39,738 nucleotides of DNA, taken from positions 1 to 39,738 of the forward strand of contig CAMDEU010000010.1 of NCBI GenBank assembly GCA_945897085.1, in the 5' to 3' direction. Position 1 is the stretch's first letter, and every line of letters begins with the position of its first letter. Under the pieces are notes generated by a model. The model saw only the letters and a list, made by a program, of their open reading frames with translations, was not told the DNA's origin and ran no database searches. Shown one piece after another: positions 31,615 through 39,301 of the stretch. The translations under genes and the position numbers were made by a program. The DNA comes from Spirosoma fluviale (lineage in GTDB: Bacteria > Bacteroidota > Bacteroidia > Cytophagales > Cyclobacteriaceae).

Positions 31615-33479
31615 TATCTTCCTAGGTATACGGTGACGATGGAAAGGTCTGCGGGTGACACTCCGCTTATTCGAGAAGCTTGGCCGAGTGTCTCTGGGCG
31701 AATCTTGTGCAACTTCTGTCTACCTTCGTTGGATAGTGCTGTAATAGCGATATAGTCGAAGCTGGTAGGAATTTTGAAGTCTTCCATATTGGCTAGCTTT
31801 TCCACCATGAGCTGTTCTTTTTCTAGATAGCTCTCGTATTTGATTTGGATTTCCGCCTGTTCAATCACTTCATTTGGATATTTAGTGAGGTATTCGGCAA
31901 GTTCGTCTGAAAGGGTAGCGAGCTCCTTAATGCCCAATTGTGGTCTTTTGAGTAGCTTTTCTGCGCTAATTTTTTCATTGATGGTGGCGGTTTCGAGTCG
32001 TTTTAGTCCTCCGTTAATTGTGTCTGGGCTGAATTTTTTCTGCTTCAAATCATTTACCAGTTTTGCGGTTTCGGTCTTTTTGGAGACCATTTTATTGAAG
32101 CGATCGGTACTAGCTAAACCAAGTGCATGTCCTATAGCGGTCAGTCTTAAATCTGCATTGTCTTGTCTGAGGGAGAGTCGGAACTCTGCCCTTGAGGTAA
32201 ACATGCGGTAGGGCTCTTCCGTCCCTTTGGTGATCAAATCATCAATCAATACGCCGATGTAAGCCTCGGATCTTTTTAGAATTAAGGGTTCTTTCTCTTG
32301 TACCCGAAGGCTAGCATTTATGCCTGCCATTAAACCCTGGCAAGCAGCTTCTTCGTAACCGGTGGTGCCATTTATTTGTCCAGCAAAATACAAGTTTGGT
32401 ATTGCTAGAGTTTCAAGGGTCAGACTCAACTGTGTAGGAGGAAAAAAATCGTATTCAATTGCATAACCAGGGCGGAACATTTTAGCCTGTTCGAAGCCGG
32501 GTATTTTGCGTAAAGCAGCATATTGTACATCTTCTGGTAGTGAGGTAGAAAAGCCATTTACATAGATCTCTACCGTGTTCCAGCCTTCTGGCTCCACAAA
32601 TATTTGGTGTCGTTCTCGTTCCGCAAAACGGTTGATTTTATCTTCTATACTTGGGCAATAACGTGGCCCTAAACCCTGAATACGGCCATTGAACATCGGA
32701 GAGCGGTCAAATCCAGTTTCTAAAGTTTGATGAACATCTTTATTGGTATAGGTAATCCAGCAGCTCTTTTGGGTTTGCAATGGACTCGTACTATCGAGGT
32801 AAGAGAACTTTTCAGGCTTTTCATCACCGAGCTGTTCTTCCATTTTGGAATAGTCCAAACTTCTTCCATCTACACGCGGTGGAGTTCCCGTTTTCATTCT
32901 TCCAGCTTCTAGGCCTAAGGATACGAGTTGTTCCGTGATTCCCTTGGCCGCCCCTTCACCAGTTCTCCCTCCTCCAAATTGTTTTTCACCAATATGGATG
33001 ATTCCGTTCAGGAAGGTTCCATTGGTAAGCACGACCGTTTTCGATTCTATTTCGATTCCTATGCCGGTTTGAACACCGCAAACCACTCCGTTTTTCACCA
33101 ATAGGCCAGTAATCATCTCTTGCCAGAAATCTACATTCGGCGTGTATTCCAATGCCAATCTCCACTCTTCAGCGAATCGCATGCGGTCGTTTTGGGTTCT
33201 TGGAGACCACATTGCCGGTCCTTTGGAACGATTCAACATACGAAATTGAATCATAGACTTATCGGAAATGATGCCCGAAAGACCCCCTAACGCATCAATT
33301 TCGCGTATTATCTGTCCTTTTGCTACTCCTCCCATCGCTGGATTACAGGACATTTGTGCAATGGTATTCATGTTCATGGTACACAAGAGTACCGATGAAC
33401 CCATCTTGGCGGCGGCATGTGCCGCCTCGCAACCCGCGTGTCCCGCGCCTACTACGATGACATCGTATTTTGGAAACAT
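31614..33479 (-). CDS. mnmG: tRNA uridine 5-carboxymethylaminomethyl modification enzyme MnmG (GidA)
   Basis: MnmG works with MnmE to add the carboxymethylaminomethyl group to U34 of certain tRNAs, using FAD and a folate methylene donor. The 621-residue protein starts with the FAD-binding VVGAGHAGCEAAHAAAKMG, then SCNPAMGGVAKGQIIREIDALGG, GTFLNGIIHIGEKQFGGGRTGE, RMKTGTPPRVDGRSLDYS and PCIL-region equivalents including YCPSIEDKINRF; the C-terminal helical part is complete. mnmG is classically origin-linked in many bacteria, which fits the DnaA-box cluster 2.6 kb away. Upstream, two parS sites lie in the 76-bp gap to ybeY. Confidence 0.97.
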   Translation of the reverse strand: MFPKYDVIVVGAGHAGCEAAHAAAKMGSSVLLCTMNMNTIAQMSCNPAMGGVAKGQIIREIDALGGLSGIISDKSMIQFRMLNRSKGPAMWSPRTQNDRMRFAEEWRLALEYTPNVDFWQEMITGLLVKNGVVCGVQTGIGIEIESKTVVLTNGTFLNGIIHIGEKQFGGGRTGEGAAKGITEQLVSLGLEAGRMKTGTPPRVDGRSLDYSKMEEQLGDEKPEKFSYLDSTSPLQTQKSCWITYTNKDVHQTLETGFDRSPMFNGRIQGLGPRYCPSIEDKINRFAERERHQIFVEPEGWNTVEIYVNGFSTSLPEDVQYAALRKIPGFEQAKMFRPGYAIEYDFFPPTQLSLTLETLAIPNLYFAGQINGTTGYEEAACQGLMAGINASLRVQEKEPLILKRSEAYIGVLIDDLITKGTEEPYRMFTSRAEFRLSLRQDNADLRLTAIGHALGLASTDRFNKMVSKKTETAKLVNDLKQKKFSPDTINGGLKRLETATINEKISAEKLLKRPQLGIKELATLSDELAEYLTKYPNEVIEQAEIQIKYESYLEKEQLMVEKLANMEDFKIPTSFDYIAITALSNEGRQKLHKIRPETLGQASRISGVSPADLSIVTVYLGR

Positions 33480-33492
33480 TTATTTTCAGTTA

Positions 33493-33508
33493 TGTTTCAC
33501 GTGGAACA
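33493..33508. other. parS centromere site 1
   Basis: TGTTTCACGTGGAACA. Its reverse complement TGTTCCACGTGAAACA fits the ParB-binding parS consensus TGTTNCACGTGAAACA at every defined base. It lies 14 bp upstream of the mnmG start. Confidence 0.88.
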
Positions 33509-33538
33509 GTTCTCTTTCAATTTCTAGAGTACTGTGAA

Positions 33539-33554
33539 TGTTTCACGTGGAACA
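33539..33554. other. parS centromere site 2
   Basis: An identical copy of the 16-mer TGTTTCACGTGGAACA, 46 bp from site 1; the identity extends to 19 bp (A before, GT... after). It ends 1 bp before the ybeY stop codon. Confidence 0.88.
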
Positions 33555-33555
33555 G

Positions 33556-33981
33556 TCAGTTTAAGCGATACAATTGAATAGCCTCTTCTTCCTTGGTTCG
33601 CATCAAAGAAGCCTCTTCTTTGGATTTGTCTTTATAGCCCATGAGGTGCAACATTCCATGAGCGAGGACTCTAGATAGTTCGGATTCCTCATTTTGTGCA
33701 TGGACCTTAGCATTTTCTCGAACACGGTCAATGCTTATAAAGATATCTCCTTCTAACGCAAATGCCTTTTCCGAGTTGTCAAAGGTGATAATGTCGGTAT
33801 AGGTATCGTGTTTTAGGTAGTTCATATTCATTTGATACAAGTACTCGTCTGAACAAAACACATAATTCAACTCCTTTACTTGATATCCGGCCGTTGCGGC
33901 GAAATTTTTTAACCAGCGTTTGCGCCGAAACTTTTCTAACAATTCAAACGGAACATCTTCTGAAAAAAAATGAATGGCCAT
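33556..33981 (-). CDS. ybeY: Endoribonuclease/16S rRNA maturation factor YbeY
   Basis: YbeY is a small zinc-dependent endoribonuclease needed for 16S rRNA 3'-end processing and ribosome quality control. The 141-residue protein has the conserved YLYQMNMNYLKHDTYTDIITF region and the metal motif HGMLHLMGYKDKSKEE. The usual form is HGxLHLxGYDH; the first two histidines are kept, but the third metal ligand position reads Asp (KD instead of DH), a variant I believe is common in Bacteroidota. It starts 2 bp after the stop of the ATPase-like gene and ends next to parS site 2. Confidence 0.93.
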   Translation of the reverse strand: MAIHFFSEDVPFELLEKFRRKRWLKNFAATAGYQVKELNYVFCSDEYLYQMNMNYLKHDTYTDIITFDNSEKAFALEGDIFISIDRVRENAKVHAQNEESELSRVLAHGMLHLMGYKDKSKEEASLMRTKEEEAIQLYRLN

Positions 33982-33983
33982 GT

Positions 33984-34385
33984 CTAGTCGAGGTAAAAGG
34001 ACAGGACTGTTTTCCTCCCCCCTTCTTCAAATTTTACTTCGTCACTTAGGTGGCGCATTAAAAAGATGCCTCTGCCGCCTATTTTCTCTATGTTTTCTGG
34101 TTCAGTAGGATCTGGAAGGTTACTAAAATCGAAACCCATTCCCTCGTCTTCTATACTACAGCGCAGTAGCCCTGGCTCCATATATAACTGCAAGTGAACC
34201 ATTTTATCCGGGTTACTTTGATTCCCATGAACAATCGCGTTACTGATGCACTCCGTCACCGATATCATGATGTTACCGTAGAGATCGTCGTTGATTTCGA
34301 ACTCTTCTTTGGCATTGTCGATAAAACTCTCAATGACTTGAATGTTGTCAATCAAAGATGGAATAGAAATTTTTATGGATTTCAT
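33984..34385 (-). CDS. RsbW/SpoIIAB-like ATP-binding anti-sigma-type protein
   Basis: This small GHKL ATPase has 133 residues, related to serine kinases and anti-sigma factors such as RsbW. The N box is TECISNAIVHGNQ, G1 is DEGMGFDFSNLP and G2 is IGGRGIFLMRHLSDEV. There is no other domain. In partner-switching systems such proteins bind a sigma factor or phosphorylate an STAS anti-antagonist; neither partner is in the window, so the target is unknown. It is directly upstream of ybeY (2-bp gap), an arrangement I believe recurs in Bacteroidota. Promoter likely in the 40-bp gap to exonuclease III, though I see no good -7 box. Confidence 0.87.
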   Translation of the reverse strand: MKSIKISIPSLIDNIQVIESFIDNAKEEFEINDDLYGNIMISVTECISNAIVHGNQSNPDKMVHLQLYMEPGLLRCSIEDEGMGFDFSNLPDPTEPENIEKIGGRGIFLMRHLSDEVKFEEGGRKTVLSFYLD

Positions 34386-34425
34386 CTGAATAATACGGCG
34401 CTAAGTGTATAGGTTTCTCTTTTTC

Positions 34426-35187
34426 TTAGTGAAGCTCAAGTACTACAGGACAATGATCTGAATGGATCACATCCGGCAAAATTACGGCACTTTTTAGTTT
34501 GTTTTGCAATTCTTTACTAGCCATCTGGTAATCAATTCTCCAACCTAGATTTTTCTCCCGCGAATTTGCCCGATAACTCCACCAGGAATAATGTCCAGCC
34601 TCTTTATTGTGTTCTCTAAAGGTGTCGATAAAACCTAATTCTACAAACTTATCCATCCATGCCCGCTCTTCTGGTAAAAACCCAGAGGTGTTTTTGTTGG
34701 AAATGGGATTATGAATGTCAATTGCCTTGTGGCAAATGTTGTAATCCCCGCTTAGGATAAGGCCTGAGTTTTCCTCTTTCAGGTCTTGCATGTATCCGTA
34801 TACATCGTCCAAGAAGGCGTATTTAAAGTCTTGACGCATGTCGCCAGTAGTTCCTGAAGGAAAATAAGCAGAAATAAAGGAAAAACCGTCAAAATCTGCC
34901 CGAATTATCCTCCCCTCATCGTCGTATGCGGAGATGCCCATGCCGTAATGCACCGCTTTGGGCGCTATCTTGGTCAAGATGGCTACGCCACTGTATCCTT
35001 TTTTTACCGCAGGATACCAGTATACCTGGTAGCCTTGGTCTTGAAAAATGCGAAAATCTACATCGGTCTCAAGAGCTTTAATCTCTTGTAAACCAATCAC
35101 ATCGGGAGATTCTTTGGCTAGCCAGTCCACAAAACCTTTGTTCATCGCGGCTCGAATTCCGTTAACGTTGTAGGATATTAGTTTCAT
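34426..35187 (-). CDS. xth: Exodeoxyribonuclease III (AP endonuclease)
   Basis: This Mg-dependent DNA repair enzyme of the exonuclease III family incises at abasic sites and trims 3' ends. The 253-residue protein has KLISYNVNGIRAAM, the metal-binding Glu in GLQEIKA, SGDYNICHKAIDIHNP, WWSYRANSREKNLGWRIDY and the C-terminal catalytic SDHCPVVLEL. I chose the ATG at 35187 (MKLISYN); the codon before it is TTG. This ATG overlaps the TGA stop of the upstream gene by one base (TGATG), indicating coupled translation. Confidence 0.95.
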   Translation of the reverse strand: MKLISYNVNGIRAAMNKGFVDWLAKESPDVIGLQEIKALETDVDFRIFQDQGYQVYWYPAVKKGYSGVAILTKIAPKAVHYGMGISAYDDEGRIIRADFDGFSFISAYFPSGTTGDMRQDFKYAFLDDVYGYMQDLKEENSGLILSGDYNICHKAIDIHNPISNKNTSGFLPEERAWMDKFVELGFIDTFREHNKEAGHYSWWSYRANSREKNLGWRIDYQMASKELQNKLKSAVILPDVIHSDHCPVVLELH

Positions 35188-35546
35188 CAAATTTCCAATT
35201 GATATTCCTTTTCAAAATACTCTATAACTTGCAACTTTAGTAACTTTTCTTGTTCCAAGATGTCGAAATGTGGCAATTCCTTTGCCAGCTTCCAGTGTGG
35301 CCAACCATCCTGATCGACAAAATCTAAGGTATAAAATCCAGCATAACTGAGCACTTTGCAAATCGCTATGTGCATCAGGTCTTGCTTTTGCTCCTTGGTG
35401 AATGGACGCGTCCCTTGGCCAAGTTCTTGAAGGCCGATTAGAAATAAGACCCCATTCAAGTCATTCGGCTTTTTACCAATGGTCTCTTGAAGACCATCTA
35501 ACAGTCGGCCCCAGCGCTTTTCAAGGTCTAAATCCCGTTTAAACAT
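35187..35546 (-). CDS. Conserved-looking protein of unknown function (119 aa)
   Basis: I do not recognise this family. The protein is mostly alpha-helical by eye, with LEKRWGRLLDGLQETIGKKPNDLNGVLFLIGLQELGQG, a second part YAGFYTLDFVDQDGWPHWKLAKELPHFD and a basic/acidic C-terminus. No signal peptide or membrane helix. The ATG at 35546 is preferred over an upstream TTG (35567); it overlaps the stop of the AhpD-like gene by 8 nt (ATGTTTAA), and its own stop overlaps exonuclease III, so it sits within a three-gene coupled unit. The gene is real judging by this packing; function unknown. Confidence 0.75.
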   Translation of the reverse strand: MFKRDLDLEKRWGRLLDGLQETIGKKPNDLNGVLFLIGLQELGQGTRPFTKEQKQDLMHIAICKVLSYAGFYTLDFVDQDGWPHWKLAKELPHFDILEQEKLLKLQVIEYFEKEYQLEI

Positions 35547-35895
35547 CGGTAACGCCTTGTTTTTCAAGCTCCTCCCAATACTCTACCGCACGACGAAGGT
35601 GTGGTACTACGATCGAGCCGCCGATGACCATGGCAATGGAGAAGACTTCAAAGACTTCCTTGCGGCCTACGCCAGCCTCAAAGGACTTGCCCAAATGGTA
35701 TTTGATGCAGTCGTCACAGCGAAGGACCATGGAGCAGGCTAGGCCAATCATCTCCTTGGTTTTCACATCGATTTCCCCTTCCGCGTAGGTATTGGTGTCC
35801 AAATTGAAAAAGCGCTTGATGACTTTGTTGTCTTCTGCCAAGATCCGCTCGTTCATCTTGCTACGGTAATCGTTGAATTCCTCTATTAGATTCAT
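35539..35895 (-). CDS. AhpD/carboxymuconolactone decarboxylase-family protein
   Basis: This small all-helical protein of the AhpD-like family has 118 residues. The core is KEMIGLACSMVLRCDDCIKYHLGKSFEAGVGRKEVFEVFSIAMVIGGS, with the redox-active-looking CxxC (RCDDC) followed by the conserved His of YHL, as in AhpD-type peroxidase partners. No decarboxylase activity is implied. The ATG at 35895 (MNLIEEFNDYRSK) is preferred; the frame extends 16 codons upstream to a TTG, but that part is not family-like. First gene of the unit AhpD-like, unknown, exonuclease III; divergent from the ComF gene. Confidence 0.87.
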   Translation of the reverse strand: MNLIEEFNDYRSKMNERILAEDNKVIKRFFNLDTNTYAEGEIDVKTKEMIGLACSMVLRCDDCIKYHLGKSFEAGVGRKEVFEVFSIAMVIGGSIVVPHLRRAVEYWEELEKQGVTDV

Positions 35896-35972
35896 TATCT
35901 TAATCTTTTTTTGCGTGCAGAGGGTAAATATACGGCATATCAACCCATTGGAGGCTAACCTGATTTCCCGCG

Positions 35973-36668
35973 ATGCAATTATTTTTTTGGAAAGACTTTA
36001 TCGATCTTATTTTCCCCCGCAACTGTCCGCTTTGTAAACAGGCACTATTCGATTTTGAGCCCTGTTTGTGTACCATTTGCCAGGGGATGCTCCCTCGAGC
36101 CAACTTTCACCTCCGTCCCTATGACAATGAGCTGACATCCAAGCTGCAGGGTCTAATGCCGGTGCACCGAGTGATGGCTTTTTTGCGTTTTACCAAAAAA
36201 GGAAAAAGCCAAGCGTTACTCCACTTGCTCAAATACAAAAACAAGCCCGAATTGGGGGAGGAATTGGGGCGACTGTATGGCCTTAGCTTGTTGGAGAAGG
36301 GCTATGCAGGCCTCTGGGATGTGCTGGTGGCCGTGCCGCTGCACCCGCTCAAGAAACAGCGTAGAGGCTACAATCAAAGCGAATGCTTCGCTCGTGGCCT
36401 TTCCAAAGTTATGGGAATTCCCTACCGAGAGGTATTGGTGCGGAGGAAGTTTACGACTACCCAAACTAACAAATCTCGACTTGAACGACTTGAAAATGTG
36501 GATGACGTATTTGCCTTGAATGAAGGCCAGGCCACACAAGGGCTTCGCATCTTGCTGGTAGATGATATACTCACTACTGGAGCAACGCTCTGCGCTTGTG
36601 CACAAACCCTTTTGCGAGGCGGTGCAAAACATGTAGATTTGGCTACCATAGCTGCAGGTGGCAAATAA
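35973..36668 (+). CDS. ComF-family amidophosphoribosyltransferase-like protein
   Basis: This 231-residue protein has an N-terminal zinc-finger region (NCPLC at 17-21 and CLCTIC near 35-40) and a phosphoribosyltransferase domain with the PRPP loop ILLVDDILTTGATLCACA near residue 190. ComF proteins are linked to DNA uptake in Gram-positive bacteria and are widespread elsewhere with unclear roles. Also visible is the family block VPLHPLKKQRRGYNQSECFARGLS. It begins a plus-strand run (ComF, YfiT/DinB, SDR) with gaps of 12 and 9 bp. Confidence 0.9.
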   Translation: MQLFFWKDFIDLIFPRNCPLCKQALFDFEPCLCTICQGMLPRANFHLRPYDNELTSKLQGLMPVHRVMAFLRFTKKGKSQALLHLLKYKNKPELGEELGRLYGLSLLEKGYAGLWDVLVAVPLHPLKKQRRGYNQSECFARGLSKVMGIPYREVLVRRKFTTTQTNKSRLERLENVDDVFALNEGQATQGLRILLVDDILTTGATLCACAQTLLRGGAKHVDLATIAAGGK

Positions 36669-36680
36669 GACCAATTCCCA

Positions 36681-37220
36681 ATGATTCACGACTTAGAAAC
36701 ACTCAAATACCCGATAGGGAAATTTACCGTACCACAAGCTGTGGAAGAGGAAGCGGTCAAGGCTGCGATTGTAAGTATTTCCGCCCTTCCCAAGGCCCTA
36801 TTTGAAGTGGCCAGCCCACTTACTCCTGCGCAACTGGAGCGCTCTTACCGTCCAGGAGGATGGACCGTCCGGCAATTGCTTCACCATTGTGCGGATAGCC
36901 ATGGGCAAGCCTTGTTCCGGTTTAAGCATGCGCTTACCGAAGAAAACCCGAGCATCAAAGCCTATGACGAGGGGGCATGGGCACAACTTCCTGACTATCA
37001 ACTCCCGGCAGCCGATGCGCTCGATACCATTCGGCTTGTTCATGCTAAGTGGGTTCATTTGCTTCACAGCATGAGTCCTGCCGACTTTAGTCGAACCTAT
37101 TACCACCCAGAAAAGCAACGAACACAGACCCTTGCTGAGGTGACATTCATGTATGCCTGGCATGGAAACCATCACCTGGCCCATATTTCCGGGTTGATTG
37201 ACCGAAATTTTGATCTTTAA
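36681..37220 (+). CDS. YfiT/BstA-family (DinB superfamily) bacillithiol-transferase-type protein
   Basis: This 179-residue four-helix DinB-fold protein is of the YfiT/BstA type, putative metal-dependent bacillithiol S-transferases used in detoxification. The opening LKYPIGKF, RPGGWTVRQLLHHCADSHGQALFRFK, and WHGNHHLAHI are the family signature; His in LLHH and the H-xxx-H pair in the last motif form the expected metal site. Bacillithiol occurs in several Bacteroidota, but its synthesis genes are not here. It lies 12 bp after the ComF gene. Confidence 0.9.
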   Translation: MIHDLETLKYPIGKFTVPQAVEEEAVKAAIVSISALPKALFEVASPLTPAQLERSYRPGGWTVRQLLHHCADSHGQALFRFKHALTEENPSIKAYDEGAWAQLPDYQLPAADALDTIRLVHAKWVHLLHSMSPADFSRTYYHPEKQRTQTLAEVTFMYAWHGNHHLAHISGLIDRNFDL

Positions 37221-37229
37221 CGCTAACCC

Positions 37230-37988
37230 ATGCAGATCTCCCTTGCCAACCAACGCATCCTAGTTACTGGTGCTTCTCGCGGAATCGGTCGTGCCATTGC
37301 GCAGCAGTTATCCGCCTCCGGAGCCGAGGTGATTCTGCATTACAACGCCAATAAAGAAGCCGCAAGGGCTGTGCTGGCGGAACTTCCTACCAAAGCCCAT
37401 CTCGAGCCCTGCAACCTGGCTAATCCCAAGGAGGTAAGTGGCTTTATTCCGCGCTTGGTGGAGAAATATGGCCCGATAAGCGCTTTGGTCAACAATGCGG
37501 GCATTTCTCCAGCGGCTCCAGATACCCTTCCCACTGCCGATTGGCTTGAGGTCTGGGAAAAAGTCTTTGCGGTGAACACTACTGCTGTAGGAATTCTCTG
37601 CAAAGAATTTGTGGATCATGCACGAATCCAGGGCAATGGCCGTATTGTGATGATTTCCTCTCGTGCTGCCTTTCGGGGCGACACACCCGATTACATGGCC
37701 TATGCAGCTTCCAAGGGAGCGCTGGTGAGCTTAATGCGCTCGATAGCAAGGCATTACGGTAAGGAAGGAATCAAAGCATTTCTGATTGCTCCAGGCTTCA
37801 CGCGCACGGATATGGCCGCGGAGATTTTGGCGCAGTATGGGGAAGATTTTGCCTTGCGCGACATTGCGCTCTCCGAGCTCACCTGCCCTGAGGATTTGGC
37901 ACCGATGGTCACCTTGCTGTGCTCGGGTCTTGCGGATCATGCCACCGGCACCTCCATTGATATGAATGCAGGTTCGTACGTGCGCTAG
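37230..37988 (+). CDS. Short-chain dehydrogenase/reductase (3-oxoacyl-ACP reductase-like)
   Basis: This classical SDR oxidoreductase has 252 residues. The nucleotide site TGASRGIGRAIA is at 12-23, NNAG at about 89-92, and the catalytic Ser (MISSRAAF), Tyr and Lys (YMAYAASKGAL) are in place, followed by APGFTRTDM. Closest in style to FabG-type enzymes; the Asn in place of an acidic residue after strand 2 (LHYNANKEA) suggests NADP rather than NAD preference. The substrate is unknown. It starts 9 bp after the YfiT-like gene and is probably co-transcribed. Confidence 0.9.
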   Translation: MQISLANQRILVTGASRGIGRAIAQQLSASGAEVILHYNANKEAARAVLAELPTKAHLEPCNLANPKEVSGFIPRLVEKYGPISALVNNAGISPAAPDTLPTADWLEVWEKVFAVNTTAVGILCKEFVDHARIQGNGRIVMISSRAAFRGDTPDYMAYAASKGALVSLMRSIARHYGKEGIKAFLIAPGFTRTDMAAEILAQYGEDFALRDIALSELTCPEDLAPMVTLLCSGLADHATGTSIDMNAGSYVR

Positions 37989-38034
37989 GCAAACAATGCC
38001 CTAGAACGCGAGTTTTAGTATAAGCCCAGTCTTT

Positions 38035-38622
38035 ATGTCTTCCAAAGCCCCTGTATTTACGCCCGACTTGATCAAGGTCCTGAAGATTTTTCTGGGCTCC
38101 GCTTTGGGTTTGGTGCTGCTGCTATCCTTTTTTGATGGCTATCGAGCCAACAATACTGGAAAGGACAGAACCTTTCAGGTAGCAGATGCTGACCGGCTCT
38201 TTTTTGTGAATTTGCGCAGCATTCATTACGATCGGGAAGTTCGTCAGGAAGCCGAGATGGAGCTCTTTCGGCATGGGAAAAGGCGAAAATTCGATACGAT
38301 TCCCTCTTTCTTTCCCGCAATTTTACTCCCTTCCAAAACCAAGGAGGCCTACCTGTTCTTTGAACTAGAAGGAGCGGACTACCCGATTCAGATTCAAGCA
38401 ATTTTAGGTGATGAAGTCATTCAAATCCCCTTTGATTTGAGCGGAAACACGGCCCACAATTCCTTAGGGGAGCAATTGTGGCCCTTGTTGCAACAAAAGG
38501 CCTCCTTCAAATTGCTTGTGGAAGGAAAAGAATATCCGCTTTGGCAGACAGAATCCGATAAAGAAGTTTTAAAAACCGTCTTGACCGACTATTTTCGAAT
38601 TCTCAATCATCCTCAACACTAG
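38035..38622 (+). CDS. Membrane-anchored protein of unknown function (195 aa)
   Basis: I do not recognise this family. One hydrophobic segment (about 14-34, KVLKIFLGSALGLVLLLSFFDGY) looks like a signal anchor, leaving a 160-residue domain probably outside the cytoplasm with alternating polar and aromatic residues (FFVNLRSIHYDREVRQEAEMELFRHGKRRKF, YLFFELEGADYPIQIQAI). No cysteine or catalytic motif stands out. Its stop overlaps the GTG start of the thioesterase gene by one base, so the two are coupled. Confidence 0.75.
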   Translation: MSSKAPVFTPDLIKVLKIFLGSALGLVLLLSFFDGYRANNTGKDRTFQVADADRLFFVNLRSIHYDREVRQEAEMELFRHGKRRKFDTIPSFFPAILLPSKTKEAYLFFELEGADYPIQIQAILGDEVIQIPFDLSGNTAHNSLGEQLWPLLQQKASFKLLVEGKEYPLWQTESDKEVLKTVLTDYFRILNHPQH

Positions 38623-39077
38623 TGGAAAACACCCCCAATACCCCGCTTGATTATTTTGAAAGCCAGATAGGTAAGACCCTGGATCGTACCCCTTCTGCTG
38701 CCGGCAACTGGCTAGCAGGAACCCTTTTGGAGGTAGATGTTCATGCAATCAAGGTGGCCTATACGGTCCGTCCTGACCAATGCAATCCTGGCCGAATCTT
38801 GCACGGTGGCATCGCTTCGTTGATGCTGGATGATGTAATCGGGATGGGCAATTTTGTGGCCGGATCTGAGTTCCTTATGACCAGCATCAACTTGTCTGTC
38901 GATTTTTTATCTGCTGCACAGGTAGGCGAGCGACTGGAAGTAAGCGCAAGGCTGGTTCGTTCCGGTGCCAACCTGAATCACTGGGAAGCCGAAATCCGCA
39001 AGGAATCAGGCAAGCTTGTGGCCAAGGCCAGCTCGAATTTGATTAAGACGCATGTGAGGATTGCGGATTTGAAATGA
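38622..39077 (+). CDS. PaaI-family hotdog thioesterase
   Basis: This 151-residue hotdog-fold protein probably hydrolyses acyl- or aryl-CoA thioesters. The PaaI/4HBT core is CNPGRILHGGIASLMLDDVIG with the HGG motif and the acidic residue of the central helix (Asp in LDD), then SINLSVDFLSAAQVGERLEVSARLVRSG and KLVAKASSNL. The start is GTG at 38622 sharing a base with the upstream TAG; no ATG is available before the conserved core. It might serve CoA recycling together with the fatty-acid genes, but it is not next to them. Confidence 0.88.
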   Translation: MENTPNTPLDYFESQIGKTLDRTPSAAGNWLAGTLLEVDVHAIKVAYTVRPDQCNPGRILHGGIASLMLDDVIGMGNFVAGSEFLMTSINLSVDFLSAAQVGERLEVSARLVRSGANLNHWEAEIRKESGKLVAKASSNLIKTHVRIADLK

Positions 39078-39078
39078 G

Positions 39079-39197
39079 ATACCCGCCGCGGCGGGCAGGC
39101 CTACCTACGGCGGGCAGGTCGACCTGCCGTAGGCAGTCGAAATACGGAAATTAAACTAATGTCGAACGTTGAACGCCGATTGAAGAATAATGAAGTA
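39079..39197 (-). repeat. Composite dispersed repeat, copy 2
   Basis: Inverse and somewhat longer copy of 22091-22187. It contains the perfect palindromes CCCGCCGCGGCGGG (39082-39095) and GGCAGGTCGACCTGCC (39113-39128), then a diverged match to the AT-richer part (AATACGGAAATTAAACTAATGT and GAACGCCGATTGAAGAAT). Confidence 0.72.
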
Positions 39198-39277
39198 AGA
39201 AAAATGGGATTGAACAGCAAGATCGCTTCGGAGCCTCTTGGCGGTTTTGCGACTTGGCGAGCCTATTATTTTTCTTC

Positions 39278-39301
39278 TCGCAAAGGCGCAGAGACGCAAA
39301 G
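39278..39301. repeat. CGCAAAGGCGCAGAGACGCAAAG repeat
   Basis: A short imperfect tandem of the word CGCAAAG (CGCAAAG-GCGCAGAGA-CGCAAAG). Similar words are familiar as dispersed noncoding repeats in Bacteroidota genomes; this is memory, not a search. Only one copy is present in the window. Confidence 0.55.
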
